64,000 nt of DNA from Pseudobdellovibrionaceae bacterium (GTDB lineage: Bacteria; Bdellovibrionota; Bdellovibrionia; Bdellovibrionales; UBA1609): assembly GCA_023954155.1 (NCBI GenBank), contig JAMLIO010000003.1, forward strand, positions 62,001-126,000, in the 5' to 3' direction. Positions 53,435-63,015 of the stretch are shown piece after piece (positions within the stretch are counted from its first letter, which is position 1; every line of letters starts with the position of its first letter). The notes beneath the pieces are model-generated. The model saw only the letters and a list, made by a program, of their open reading frames with translations, did no database searches and was not told where the DNA came from. The translations under genes were made by a program, and so were the position numbers.

Positions 53435-54223
53435 TTATTTACATCCCACAACATAGGCGATCCAGGATTCGCACTCTTCGCCCTCTTGGGTTTCTGTGAA
53501 AATGCCGTCACCATCACCGTCTTTGTCTGTGCCTTCCCATAGGATTTTTACATCTGAGAATCCGACTTCTAATAAAAGATCTCTAAGTTCAGGTAAGCTC
53601 CACATGCGCCAATCGTAACTGAAAACACGTTCTCTTTTGCGCTTCTCGTGATCCAATTTGAAGTGAATATAAAATTTAGCGTTATTGTTGATAGGGTTAA
53701 AATAGTCTTGATCCCAGTAGTAACTAAAACCTTCGTGCTCGACCTCTTCTTCGTTGCGCTCTTGAGTCGCAGGTCCCCCAAAGCAGTCTAAGAAAAATAA
53801 GCCATCTTTGTTTAAGCTGTCATAGGTATTTTTAAAGTAGGACTTTAACACTTCTCTTTCTTTAAAAATAAAATACGAAAAGTTAAGAGCTGCTGCGATG
53901 TCTGCCTTAGGTAAATCTGGACTTAAAACGTTCTTCTCAAAAATAGAAACTCTTTTCTTTTGATCTTGATTTAATTTTTCTAAATAGTTTTTAAATCCGT
54001 ACTCGATAGGCTCTTGATCTAAATCCAATCCGATCGCCTTTTTTTTATTTCCTAATTTCACCCATTCACAACAGATCATGAATCCACCACAGAAGTCTTC
54101 ACGAAAAGTCAGGGCTTCCGTTTTTCGAAATCCTTTATAGAATTGATTAAAAAAATCCACGTCATTTTCAGCAGATTGAACCGATCTAGAATAATAGTAG
54201 TATTTATCAAAAATCTCAGACAT
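53435..54223 (-). CDS. Class I SAM-dependent methyltransferase
   Basis: 262 aa. The Rossmann fold starts at 'TFREDFCGGFMICCEWVKLG', where motif I is the unusual DFCGG form, followed by 'AIGLDLDQEPIEYG' (motif II acidic end), 'KADIAAALNFSYFIFKER' and 'LFFLDCFGGPA'. The C-terminal part is acidic ('DKDGDGDGIFTETQEGEECESW'). Substrate not identifiable. It follows E1 beta by 3 nt, so it is made with the dehydrogenase subunits. Confidence 0.72.
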   Translation of the reverse strand: MSEIFDKYYYYSRSVQSAENDVDFFNQFYKGFRKTEALTFREDFCGGFMICCEWVKLGNKKKAIGLDLDQEPIEYGFKNYLEKLNQDQKKRVSIFEKNVLSPDLPKADIAAALNFSYFIFKEREVLKSYFKNTYDSLNKDGLFFLDCFGGPATQERNEEEVEHEGFSYYWDQDYFNPINNNAKFYIHFKLDHEKRKRERVFSYDWRMWSLPELRDLLLEVGFSDVKILWEGTDKDGDGDGIFTETQEGEECESWIAYVVGCK

Positions 54224-54226
54224 GTC

Positions 54227-55285
54227 TTATGGAATTTCCTTTAATAGCTCGTTAAGTTCTTCTTTAATTTGATGTTCATAAGGGACCGAAGCCTCTTCAA
54301 GGTCAGGATGTAAACCAATACCAGGAAGGTTTTTACCCGCAAGCACCCTAGGTCTTGCCATCAACTCATAGAACAAATCCTGAGTCGCACGGTAAGCCAA
54401 ATGTTCTCCGAAGTTGGTCACTTCTGTGTCTTCATTCACAAAAAGCACTCGTCCTGTTTTACGAATGGATGTTTTTATACAGTCCCAATCATAAGGATAA
54501 ATGGAGCGTAAATCTATCACTTCCACTCTTTGTCCTGTTTGAGCCTCAAGGTCCTTTGCCACTTTCACACAGATAGGCAGTGTACGACCATAACTTACAA
54601 TGGTGGCGGCTTCTCCTTCTTTCACAATTTTAGCTTTACCAATCGGAACCAGATACTCTTCAATCTTTGGCCAATTGGGTTTCCACTTAGAACGGTCTCC
54701 AAGGGGAGCATCAATCATCTGCTTTAACGTCTTTTCGTCGTGAGGTTCACCAGGAATCAGATCTTCCCCTTTCACTCTTAATAAAGCTTTGGGTTCTAAG
54801 AACATCACAGGATTAGGATCTTTAATTGCAGAAAGCAATAGACCATAGGCATCTAGAGGATTGGAAGGTACAACCACTTTCCATCCTGCAAGACGACTCG
54901 CCCACGCATCAAAACTATGGCTGTGGTAAATAGAGCCACGAATTCCTGCACCTACAGGAGTTCTAAGAACAATCGGCAAATGATACTTACCGCTTGTTGA
55001 CCACGCGGTGTTGCCCGCCATTTTTAACAGATCAATGGTATTAAAAATATAATCACAGAACTGAATCTCAGCCACACACTTTTGTCCCGCAAGCCCTAAA
55101 CCAATAGCCGCAGACACAATCCCCCTCTCATCCAGTGGCGTGTTCCACGTGGTTTTTAAACCTTGTGTGCAAGTGAAGACTCCGCCAAGAGGTGGACCCG
55201 CATCTTGTCCAAAAATATCTTTCAGCTCTAAATTCTCTTCTGCAAAGTGCAGTGCCATACGAATTGCTTGTGCCATGTTTGCCAT
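54227..55285 (-). CDS. 2-oxoacid dehydrogenase E1 component, beta subunit
   Basis: About 352 aa. A transketolase-like pyrimidine-binding domain ('GIVSAAIGLGLAGQKCVAEIQFCDYIF' with the Glu that activates thiamine diphosphate further upstream) and C-terminal domain ('EGEAATIVSYGRTLPICVKVAKDL'). The ATG overlaps the alpha-subunit stop by 1 nt (TAATG) and has GGAGGA 7 nt upstream. With the alpha subunit it decarboxylates a 2-oxo acid, probably branched-chain or pyruvate. E2 and E3 genes are not in the window. Confidence 0.87.
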   Translation of the reverse strand: MANMAQAIRMALHFAEENLELKDIFGQDAGPPLGGVFTCTQGLKTTWNTPLDERGIVSAAIGLGLAGQKCVAEIQFCDYIFNTIDLLKMAGNTAWSTSGKYHLPIVLRTPVGAGIRGSIYHSHSFDAWASRLAGWKVVVPSNPLDAYGLLLSAIKDPNPVMFLEPKALLRVKGEDLIPGEPHDEKTLKQMIDAPLGDRSKWKPNWPKIEEYLVPIGKAKIVKEGEAATIVSYGRTLPICVKVAKDLEAQTGQRVEVIDLRSIYPYDWDCIKTSIRKTGRVLFVNEDTEVTNFGEHLAYRATQDLFYELMARPRVLAGKNLPGIGLHPDLEEASVPYEHQIKEELNELLKEIP

Positions 55286-56388
55286 TAGAAGTTCCTCCAA
55301 TCTGCATTCTCACCTTGAGCATAGGTGTGATCCCAAATGGAATCCGCCGTAGGTGCTGGCTCTTTTCTGACCTGTTCCATCGCCATACGGGCCTCTTCAT
55401 CAAAACCTTTTTTCATATCTTCAATCTCTTTGCGAGTGTAAAGACCTTCAGCCACTAACTTGTCAGCAAAAGAAATAAGGCAGTCCTCTTCGCCCTCAAT
55501 AAAATTGGCTCCAGAAGCCGAGGAGTGACCATAAAGTCGAGACACATAGGCCTCAAGAAGAACGGGTTTTCTTTCCTTACGGATGTACTCCATCTCTTCT
55601 TGCAGAGCTAAATAAGTTTCAATAGGGTCATTGCCGTTGATCACTCGTGTACGAATGCCAAAGGCCTTACCACGATCGGCAATCGTCTGTTCACCATGTT
55701 GAGTGTCATAAGAGGTGGATATACCCCATTTGTTATTTTGAACTGTAATCAAAATAGGAAGTTCGGCTTGAGGACGACTAGCCCAGATCAAACAACTGGC
55801 AAAATCCCCTTCTGCAGTGCCTGCGTCACCACCTGTGACGATACTGATACCTTTTTTACCTTTTGCTCTTTTCTGTGCGATGGCTGTGCCTATCGCAAAC
55901 CCGTATTGCACCTCAATGGGCGAAGTCACAGGCACAACGTTCCATTCAGGAATGCAATAGTGGTTACTAAAGTTTCTGCCGCCTGTATTAGGATCAGTCA
56001 CTTTGTTCATGATCAGACGAATCGAATCAATCATGGGCATGCCCATAGCCACTAATGTGGGAGTTCCACGATAGTGCAGATGCAAATAATCATAGTTTAC
56101 GCCCTGGCCCTTTTCTGTAAGTAGACCCAGTGGCACACCAAAGGCCTCTTCACCAGGTGCTCCAATCCAAAAGAAAGCTTCACCCGCTTTATAAATTTTG
56201 ATTAAACGCTCTTCTAAAGCTCGAGATTTTAGCATTAACGTAAAGATGTTCTTAACCGTATCCTCGGCTAAGCCTCCAAAAGGCGATGTGTTTTTGCCTT
56301 TGACCTTTCCGTTCGTGGGCCTTTTTGCAGTAGGTTGCATTTGCCCTTTCTTCTTTTTAGAAGAATTTACTGAGACTGAAACAGCCAT
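55285..56388 (-). CDS. 2-oxoacid dehydrogenase E1 component, alpha subunit
   Basis: 367 aa. Thiamine diphosphate motif 'GGDAGTAEGDFASCLIWASRPQAELPILITVQNNKWGIST' (GDA...NN in place of the usual GDG...NN). Other features: 'YLHLHYRGTPTLVAMGMPM', 'HYCIPEWNVVPVTSPIEVQYGFAIG', and a phosphorylation-loop-like 'LYGHSSASGANF'. A basic low-complexity N-terminus of ~35 residues precedes it. Strong GGGAGG before the ATG. First gene of a four-gene operon (E1 alpha, E1 beta, methyltransferase, small membrane protein). Confidence 0.87.
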   Translation of the reverse strand: MAVSVSVNSSKKKKGQMQPTAKRPTNGKVKGKNTSPFGGLAEDTVKNIFTLMLKSRALEERLIKIYKAGEAFFWIGAPGEEAFGVPLGLLTEKGQGVNYDYLHLHYRGTPTLVAMGMPMIDSIRLIMNKVTDPNTGGRNFSNHYCIPEWNVVPVTSPIEVQYGFAIGTAIAQKRAKGKKGISIVTGGDAGTAEGDFASCLIWASRPQAELPILITVQNNKWGISTSYDTQHGEQTIADRGKAFGIRTRVINGNDPIETYLALQEEMEYIRKERKPVLLEAYVSRLYGHSSASGANFIEGEEDCLISFADKLVAEGLYTRKEIEDMKKGFDEEARMAMEQVRKEPAPTADSIWDHTYAQGENADWRNF

Positions 56389-56486
56389 AGATCCTCCCTA
56401 GTCATGCTCACTTAAGTGCCATGAGATTATCTATTCTTAGGGAAAAAATCACCCCATCTTGACGCGTCAAAAGAAAAAGATAGTAT

Positions 56487-56518
56487 AAAAAAACCCCAAA
56501 CTTCAACAGCTTGGGGCC
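56487..56518 (-). terminator. Rho-independent terminator of the ctp gene
   Basis: CCCCAAa ... cTTGGGG stem, followed on the minus strand by seven T. It is 57 nt beyond the protease stop and ahead of the E1 alpha start, so it separates the two transcription units. The plus-strand reading also ends in five T but has no gene before it. Confidence 0.9.
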
Positions 56519-56573
56519 TTTTTGTCTTTATAGGAGCAAACCCATTGCCCCCAACCATTTAGGTCTGTTTGGG

Positions 56574-58613
56574 CTAGTTTTTCACAGCCTTTGCATCCGT
56601 ACTTGTGGCACTGGCTTGGGGAGCACTACTGGGTACCATAGTTAAGGGGATCTTTTTTTGTAAAGCCGCAAGGTCCGTGGCCACATTGATGGCTTCTTGA
56701 ACCTCAGCACGCTCTGTATACTTTTTAAGCTTCTCTTCTTTCGTGAGGACCTTATCTTTATTTTTGTCGTCTTTTTTGTCCTCTTCTTTTTCTTTCATCA
56801 CTTCAGCCAGATCAATCACTTTGCCACGCTTTTGATTCTTTTCTAAGTCTTTAAGAACTTCAGCAAACTTATCATTAGCCGCAATACGCTTGTCTGATGC
56901 TGTCTTTAACTGCGCAATCGTCTTTTTATCCAAAATAGTCCATTGTGATGACCCTTTGTTCACAAAAGCAGAAGACGATACAAATGAGTCAATACGCTTT
57001 GGCGGTAAAGAATAATCGTAGGTCTTCTCACCAATGTCATCAGTAGCTAGCACACTAGGGAAAGCAATGTCAGAGATCACACCACGATGTTGGGTAGAGT
57101 ATCCACCCGCCGTGAAGAACATTCCCACAGTCACCTTAAGTGCACCAATAGAAGCGAGTGGAACTACAGATTGGATAGTCCCTTTACCAAAAGTATGATC
57201 GCCACCCACAACTACAGCTCTCTTATAGTCTTGTAAGACACCTGAAACAATCTCAGAAGCAGAGGCGCTCACACGACTCACAAGCACAACTAGTGGACCA
57301 GAATAGTTCACCTTAGGGTTGATATCAGCTAACACGGTCGGTGGACGAGCAGGATCACTTGTAGACTGCTTCACCACATTTCCTTCTTTAAAAAATAAAC
57401 CTGAAATTTTAACGGCATCGTCTAAACTTCCACCACCATTACTAGAAAGGTCTAACACAATCCCTTCCACACCTTTGGCATTGGCTTCATCTAAAAGTTT
57501 AGCCACATCGGCTGCTGCAGAAACACCATTACGTTTTCCATCAGAATAAAATGAAGGTAAATTGATCAAACCAATCAGTTTTTCTTCGTTGCCAATGGTT
57601 CTCTTGTGATAAGTGATCGAAGCAGCTTCGTCTTCTAGATTGATCTTTGATCTTTTTAGTTTAACCACAACTCTTTTTGCCGCATCTCCATCTTTTCTTA
57701 AGATCGTCAGATGCACAGGAGTGTCTTTTTTACCTCTGATCTTTTTGACCACATCACTTAAATCCATATCAATCACGTCTTCCATAGGTTTACCTTCACC
57801 TTGGCTGACCGCAATGATCTTGTCTTTAGGTTGAACTTCACCACTCTTAGCGGCCGCTCCACCTTCAATCAGACTTTCTACAACTGTGAACCCATCTTCA
57901 CTTTTTAAAGTGGCACCAATGCCCTCTAAAGACAGTTCCATAGAAATTCTAAAGTTGTCCATCGCATCGCGAGAGAAGTAGCTGGAATGAGGATCCAAAC
58001 TTCTTGCAAAAGAATCCAGATAATCACTCAATTTATCTTCTTCGCTTAAACCAGAAAGTTTCTTAGTGACTCTTTCGTAACTCTTAAGCACCTTTGATTT
58101 GGCTTCATCTAGTGTCATATCTGAAGCTAAATAGTTAGAGACTTGAAAGTGGATATAGTCTTTATGGAAATTGTTGATCTTATCCACCGAAGAAAAGCGT
58201 TTACGCTTGTCAGAATCTAAGTTGATCTTTACGTTTTTATTGAACTTATACTTGTCACCCAAAAAGGATTTCACAAAGTCTGCTCGTTGAAGCACCCTTT
58301 TGCTGTAAATTTCATAGGACTTCATAATCGGTGAACAGTCGTTAGTTTGAGTGCGTTTTAAAATTCCCTTCATCAAAGTGGAAATCTCTTTGGCATCGCC
58401 CGCAGTCAGATATAATTTTGATGGGTCCAAACGCTTAATGTATTGATCCACCAGTCTTTTTTCCAACGTTTCATTATAATCGTTGTAGTTAATATGCTGA
58501 CTCAAAAATCCCTTTTGGATGATAGGAACATGTTTACAAGCCAGTCCCTGTTGAGCTTGTGCATAACTGGTCATTCCAAATGTCAGTAGCAATGGAAGTA
58601 GTATTTTGATCAT
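56574..58613 (-). CDS. C-terminal processing (tail-specific) protease, S41 family
   Basis: About 679 aa, the long Prc type. Signal peptide (MIKILLPLLLTFGMTSYAQA), an N-terminal helical region (about 25-200), PDZ domain (about 230-320, 'LEGIGATLKSEDGFTVVESLIEGGAAAKSGEVQPKDKIIAV'), and a catalytic core with Ser in 'SRVSASASEIVSGVLQDY' and Lys in 'GDHTFGKGTIQSV'. A Lys/Asp-rich tail follows. In E. coli Prc trims periplasmic proteins and peptidoglycan hydrolases. The ATG at 58613 is preferred, but a TTG at 58619 is closer to the AAGGAG. Confidence 0.9.
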   Translation of the reverse strand: MIKILLPLLLTFGMTSYAQAQQGLACKHVPIIQKGFLSQHINYNDYNETLEKRLVDQYIKRLDPSKLYLTAGDAKEISTLMKGILKRTQTNDCSPIMKSYEIYSKRVLQRADFVKSFLGDKYKFNKNVKINLDSDKRKRFSSVDKINNFHKDYIHFQVSNYLASDMTLDEAKSKVLKSYERVTKKLSGLSEEDKLSDYLDSFARSLDPHSSYFSRDAMDNFRISMELSLEGIGATLKSEDGFTVVESLIEGGAAAKSGEVQPKDKIIAVSQGEGKPMEDVIDMDLSDVVKKIRGKKDTPVHLTILRKDGDAAKRVVVKLKRSKINLEDEAASITYHKRTIGNEEKLIGLINLPSFYSDGKRNGVSAAADVAKLLDEANAKGVEGIVLDLSSNGGGSLDDAVKISGLFFKEGNVVKQSTSDPARPPTVLADINPKVNYSGPLVVLVSRVSASASEIVSGVLQDYKRAVVVGGDHTFGKGTIQSVVPLASIGALKVTVGMFFTAGGYSTQHRGVISDIAFPSVLATDDIGEKTYDYSLPPKRIDSFVSSSAFVNKGSSQWTILDKKTIAQLKTASDKRIAANDKFAEVLKDLEKNQKRGKVIDLAEVMKEKEEDKKDDKNKDKVLTKEEKLKKYTERAEVQEAINVATDLAALQKKIPLTMVPSSAPQASATSTDAKAVKN

Positions 58614-58814
58614 TGGCAATTATCTCCTTCGAATAGAACGTCATCAAAAATATGAGAATAAAAAACACGGGCCAACACGCGAGTCCATCTCTCTAAACTC
58701 TTATCCTATATTATATCGGGGCATAAAGTAAGAATGTTAGACCAAATCTACACAAATCACGAAGACTAGTCTTTGATGTAAGACCCTTATGTGTTTCATT
58801 TTGAATTAAAAAAT

Positions 58815-58850
58815 CAAATTAAAATGGAGCAGAGACCACTCCATTTTTTT
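58815..58850 (-). terminator. Rho-independent terminator of topA
   Basis: ATGGAG / CTCCAT 6-bp stem with a 9-nt loop, then on the minus strand TTTTAATTTGATTTTTT. It starts 14 nt from the topA stop. On the plus strand the same stem is followed by seven T, so it may work both ways. Confidence 0.8.
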
Positions 58851-58857
58851 ATAGATT

Positions 58858-61605
58858 TTAAGATTTCTTTCTACGCACAACGACTTTCTTCTTCGTTGAC
58901 GCAGGCGTCTTGGACTTTGATCCAGCACTAGCAGCTGACTTCGCAGATGTAGATTTCTTTGAGGTCTTCTTGGCACTAGACGTAGTTGTTTTCTTGGAAG
59001 TCGCCTTCTTTTTGCCTGCCTTTTTAGATGATTTTTTAGCTCCCGCCTTATCATCCATTCGAGACGCTAGCAGTTCAATGGCCTTCTCAAGAGTGATGCC
59101 ATCTATACCAATATCTTCTGGAATTGAGACATTCGTCTTACCACATTTGATATATGGTCCGTACTTTCCATTAAAAACATCTACACTTTCTTTTGTGGCA
59201 GGATAAGTGCCCAAAGTTTTAAGAGACGTGGCTCGTCCTCGACCTTTTTTGGGTTGAGACAAAAGCTCAAGGGCCTGCTTTAAATCAATAGAGAACAAAT
59301 CTTTATCCTTAGGAATAGATCTAAAATCTCCATCGCAAACTACATAAGGGCCAAAACGTCCCAAACTGGCTTTGATCTCTTTTCCTGATTCAGGGTGATG
59401 TCCTAAACTGATGGGCAAGCTTAATAACTTTAAAGCCTGTTCAAAACTGAGATTTTCATGATCCATTTGTGGAGGAACAGAAACTCGTTTGGGTTTGCTG
59501 TCCTCACCCTCCATATCACCAAGCTGAACATAAGGACCATAACGTCCATTTAAAACATACACAGGTAAACCTGTTTTCGGATCTTTACCTAAAGAGTCCG
59601 CCCCATTGATCTTTTGAGCAATAAGACTCTCCGCCTCTTCGGCAGAGATGTCCGCAGGAGCTTTGTCCTCAGGCAAAGAAGCACAGACTTCTCCGCCGCC
59701 TTCATCTTTACGGCACACATAAGCTCCATACTTACCAACTCTGAAGCTGTACTTTTCCAAACCATCAATATGAATGGCTCGGGACTCGTCAGGGTTGATG
59801 CGGTCTTCTTTATTTTCGACTTGGTTCTTTAAACCTTCATCACCGAAATAAATCTTTTTTAAATAGTCATTCCAATCCACATCACCTGCAGCAATTTCAT
59901 CTAAAGAGTTTTCCATCTCGGAAGTGAAATTGAGATCCACATAATCAGGGAAGTGCTTTCTCAATAAGTTGGACACAGCCAGAGCCGTGAACGTAGGTTG
60001 GAGCTGATTTCCAGTCTTCTTAACATAACCACGATCTTGAATCGTACCGATAATAGAAGCGTAGGTCGAAGGACGTCCCACGCCTTCTTTTTCTAACTTT
60101 TGCACCAAAGAAGCTTCGGTGTATCTTGCGGGAGGTTTGGTTTCGTGATCGTTGTATTCATAATTTTTAACCTTGATCTGCTCTCCTACTTTAAGTTGAG
60201 GCAGATGAACTTCACGATCAGATAAAGACTGCTCGGGATCATCATGACCTTCGACATAGGCTTTTAAAAAACCTGGAAAGGTGATGGTCATACCTGAAGC
60301 GGCCCACTCTGTATCCCCTTTGACAAACTTAATACTGACTTGTTTTTGTTCCGCGTTCACCATTTGTGAAGCCACCGTTCTTTTCCAAATCAAGTCATAC
60401 AATTTATACTGTTGCGCCGATAAACCTGAATCTTCGGGTTTTACAAAAGACGTTCCTGCAGGGCGGATCGCTTCGTGAGCCTCTTGGGCTCCTTTCGCTT
60501 TTTTACTTGCATAGTCCCGAGGGGCATCAGGCAGATACTCTTTGCCATACAAAGACTTAATACAGGAACGAGCAGCATCAATCGCTTGGTTTGATAAAAA
60601 CGTAGAGTCTGTTCTCATATAAGTGATCAAACCCTGTTCATAAAGCTTCTGTGCGACCTGCATGGTCTCTCTTGAAGAGTAGCCCAACTTTCTGTTGGCC
60701 TCTTGTTGCAAAGTAGATGTGATAAAAGGAGGTGCGGGCTTACGGCTGACGGGTTTTTCTTCCACTTCAGACACGGCTAAGTCTTGTCCTTGAAGTTGAG
60801 ATTTGATTTTGTCAGCCATATCAGAATTTAAGACCACCACTTTGTCTTTGCGCTCTTCTCTTAGTTTGCCATTAGTCTCATCAAAGTCCTTACCAATAGC
60901 TAACTTCTTATCTTGATAACTTGATAATCTGATTTGAAAGTCAGAAGCTCCTTTAGCGGCATTCCCCGTTAAGCTCCCATATTGGGATTTTACAAAACGA
61001 ATGCGCTCTTCTTCCCTTTCTGAAATGAGCCTGACAGCGACGGACTGCACACGGCCCGCAGAAAGACCATAGGCAATCTTTTTCCAAAGAAGAGGGGAAA
61101 TCGTGTATCCCACAAGTCGATCTAAAATACGACGTGCTTCTTGAGCTTTGACCATATCAAAATCAATTTCACGGAACTCTTTTAAACTCTTTTGAATGGC
61201 CTCTTTAGTGATCTCGTGGAACACCATTCTTTTGGCTGGAATTTTGGGATTGAGCACTTCAAGCAGATGCCAACTGATACTCTCCCCTTCTCTATCTTCG
61301 TCCGTTGCCAGTATCAGTTCATCAGCCTCTTTGACTAATGACTTTAGGGTCGAAACCACTTTGGTTTTGTTTTTAGGAATACAATAGATAGGCTCAAAGT
61401 TTTTATCTACATTGACCCCCAACCTAGACCATTCTTCTTTTTTATACTTTTCGGGAATGTCCTTGGCGGATTGAGGTAAATCTCTGATGTGTCCCATGCA
61501 AGATTCCACCACATAGTCCTTACCTAAAAACTTACGGATGGTTTTTGCTTTTGTCGGAGACTCCACTACGACTAATTTTTTGCCTTGGGTGGACTTTGCT
61601 GCCAT
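58858..61605 (-). CDS. topA: DNA topoisomerase I with histone-H1-like tail
   Basis: 915 aa, type IA enzyme that relaxes negative supercoils. TOPRIM domain 'KKLVVVESPTKAKTIRKFLG' to 'ATDEDREGESISWH'. The catalytic Tyr is in 'GLITYMRTDSTFLS'. Instead of zinc ribbons, the C-terminus has four GxYGPYV-type repeats ('GKYGAYVCRKDEG', 'GRYGPYVQLGD', 'GRFGPYVVCDG', 'GKYGPYIKCGK'). The last ~55 residues are almost only Lys, Ser, Thr and Ala, like histone H1 tails, and should bind DNA without sequence preference. Start 61605 has GGAG 7 nt upstream; longer reading unsupported. Confidence 0.95.
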   Translation of the reverse strand: MAAKSTQGKKLVVVESPTKAKTIRKFLGKDYVVESCMGHIRDLPQSAKDIPEKYKKEEWSRLGVNVDKNFEPIYCIPKNKTKVVSTLKSLVKEADELILATDEDREGESISWHLLEVLNPKIPAKRMVFHEITKEAIQKSLKEFREIDFDMVKAQEARRILDRLVGYTISPLLWKKIAYGLSAGRVQSVAVRLISEREEERIRFVKSQYGSLTGNAAKGASDFQIRLSSYQDKKLAIGKDFDETNGKLREERKDKVVVLNSDMADKIKSQLQGQDLAVSEVEEKPVSRKPAPPFITSTLQQEANRKLGYSSRETMQVAQKLYEQGLITYMRTDSTFLSNQAIDAARSCIKSLYGKEYLPDAPRDYASKKAKGAQEAHEAIRPAGTSFVKPEDSGLSAQQYKLYDLIWKRTVASQMVNAEQKQVSIKFVKGDTEWAASGMTITFPGFLKAYVEGHDDPEQSLSDREVHLPQLKVGEQIKVKNYEYNDHETKPPARYTEASLVQKLEKEGVGRPSTYASIIGTIQDRGYVKKTGNQLQPTFTALAVSNLLRKHFPDYVDLNFTSEMENSLDEIAAGDVDWNDYLKKIYFGDEGLKNQVENKEDRINPDESRAIHIDGLEKYSFRVGKYGAYVCRKDEGGGEVCASLPEDKAPADISAEEAESLIAQKINGADSLGKDPKTGLPVYVLNGRYGPYVQLGDMEGEDSKPKRVSVPPQMDHENLSFEQALKLLSLPISLGHHPESGKEIKASLGRFGPYVVCDGDFRSIPKDKDLFSIDLKQALELLSQPKKGRGRATSLKTLGTYPATKESVDVFNGKYGPYIKCGKTNVSIPEDIGIDGITLEKAIELLASRMDDKAGAKKSSKKAGKKKATSKKTTTSSAKKTSKKSTSAKSAASAGSKSKTPASTKKKVVVRRKKS

Positions 61606-61635
61606 GTTTTTTCTCCAAAAGGTTTTTCTCATTCC

Positions 61636-61657
61636 ATATATGTTTGCTAACATATAT
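61636..61657. promoter_or_regulatory. 9-bp dyad in the topA / HAD-phosphatase intergenic region
   Basis: ATATATGTT-TGCT-AACATATAT is a perfect dyad, 30 nt before the topA ATG. On the minus strand TTGTCT lies just upstream with about 17 nt to CATATA, so the dyad would overlap a topA promoter spacer and -10. Operator or supercoiling-sensitive promoter; sequence pattern only. Confidence 0.35.
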
Positions 61658-61714
61658 ATAGACAAGCTATTTCTTCCTTAAACTTAAAGATGTGATACAA
61701 ACCAGTGAGGCGCA

Positions 61715-62509
61715 ATGACTCGTAGCAAAAATATCTTAGCCCTAAGCGAACTTCCCACAACTTCTCTTGAATTTGTCTTGTGCGATATTGACGACACCTT
61801 AACCACCCACGGTCAACTTCATGGCGAAGCTTATCAAGCCCTATGGAATTTGTCCGATGCTAATTTTAAGGTCATTCCTGTGACGGGTCGACCAGCAGGC
61901 TGGTGCGAAATGATCGCACGCTTCTGGCCTGTGCATGGTGTGATCGGAGAAAATGGTGGATTCTATTTTTATTTTGATAAAAAAATGCAGCGTCACTATT
62001 TGCAAGATGAGCTCACCCGTATTCAAAACCAGAAAAAACTTTCTGTGATTCAAAACGAAGTTTTAAAAGATGTCCCAGGTAGTGCTTTGGCTTCAGACCA
62101 ATTCTGCCGAGCCATAGACCTAGCTATCGACTTTTGCGAAGATGTGCCTGCATTACCCAAAGCCGACATACAAAAGATCGTTTCTATTTTTGAAAAACAT
62201 GGAGCAACGGCCAAGGTCAGCTCTATCCATGTCAATGGTTGGTATGGTAACCACGACAAGCTCAGCACCTTTCTGGTTTACGCCAAAGAACGCCTAGGAC
62301 TGAGCGACTCTCACGATTTACAAAATAAAACGGTCTTTATTGGTGACTCTCCTAATGATGAACCCATGTTTAAATATTTTAAAAATTCTGTGGGAGTTCA
62401 AAACGTCGCACCCTTTCTGGATGAGCTGAAGTCTTTGCCACAATACATCTGCTCACAAGAAGGTGGAGCGGGTTTTGTCGAGTTTGCTAAGCATCTTTTA
62501 AAAAAATAA
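61715..62509 (+). CDS. HAD-superfamily (class IIB) phosphatase
   Basis: 264 aa. Motif I 'VLCDIDDTLTTHG' (DxDxT), motif II 'VIPVTGRPAGW', motif IV 'VFIGDSPNDEPMF', and a large cap (about 85-190) as in Cof/sugar-phosphatase members. It acts on a phosphorylated small molecule in the cytosol, with substrate not readable. Divergent from topA and convergent, 3 nt apart, with the next gene. Confidence 0.83.
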   Translation: MTRSKNILALSELPTTSLEFVLCDIDDTLTTHGQLHGEAYQALWNLSDANFKVIPVTGRPAGWCEMIARFWPVHGVIGENGGFYFYFDKKMQRHYLQDELTRIQNQKKLSVIQNEVLKDVPGSALASDQFCRAIDLAIDFCEDVPALPKADIQKIVSIFEKHGATAKVSSIHVNGWYGNHDKLSTFLVYAKERLGLSDSHDLQNKTVFIGDSPNDEPMFKYFKNSVGVQNVAPFLDELKSLPQYICSQEGGAGFVEFAKHLLKK

Positions 62510-62512
62510 GTT

Positions 62513-62962
62513 TTACTCGCCGAAAAGTTCCTTTTCTGAAGCAGCTTGTTCTTTAAGTTGTTCTGCAATGACCTCTGGGGACTTCAGAGACTTTTTAGTT
62601 TTCACACTGGCTCCAGGACAAAAATTGATCACATCTCTTTTCCATGCTTTAGGATTCATATTTTCTGGCCAAAAGGGCCATGTTCGACACTGAGTCGGGC
62701 GTCCTTCGTACACACTGCACCGATTGTCTTGTAAAAAAACGCAGTTGATCGAATCTTCTGGCTGAATCAAGTGCAACACTCCACCTGTGACTCGGCAGTA
62801 CTGCTTTTTAAATTCAGCCACTGTGAGTTCTAGAACCTTGGCCATGCGTTTGGCATCAGACTTCGTCAAATACACATAGCCGTATTCACCACGGGACAGA
62901 CAGCATTTGCCTGATCCTTGGCATTCAAAGTGTAAGCCTTTTTTATAAAAGTTTTTTGACAT
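62513..62962 (-). CDS. YkgJ-family cysteine cluster protein
   Basis: 149 aa with eight conserved cysteines: 'CQGSGKCCLSRGEYG', 'CVFLQDNRCSVYEGRPTQCRTWPFWPENM', 'FCPGA'. The CxxxxCC ... CxF ... C.IY.. RP..CR..PF pattern is that of YkgJ/CxxCxxCC proteins, thought to bind a metal or Fe-S cluster. Function unknown. Convergent with the HAD phosphatase. Confidence 0.82.
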   Translation of the reverse strand: MSKNFYKKGLHFECQGSGKCCLSRGEYGYVYLTKSDAKRMAKVLELTVAEFKKQYCRVTGGVLHLIQPEDSINCVFLQDNRCSVYEGRPTQCRTWPFWPENMNPKAWKRDVINFCPGASVKTKKSLKSPEVIAEQLKEQAASEKELFGE

Positions 62963-62994
62963 GTCTTAAGTATAAAGCATGAAACCTTAATGAC

Positions 62995-63015
62995 CAATTC
63001 TAATCTTTAAGATTC
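62995..63015. repeat. 21-bp direct repeat, downstream copy (tex 3' end)
   Basis: Identical to 63109-63129, which covers the last codons and stop of tex. The 93 nt between them have no gene. On the minus strand they hold GCAGTT...AACTGC and AAGGT...ACCTT stems. Confidence 0.7.
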
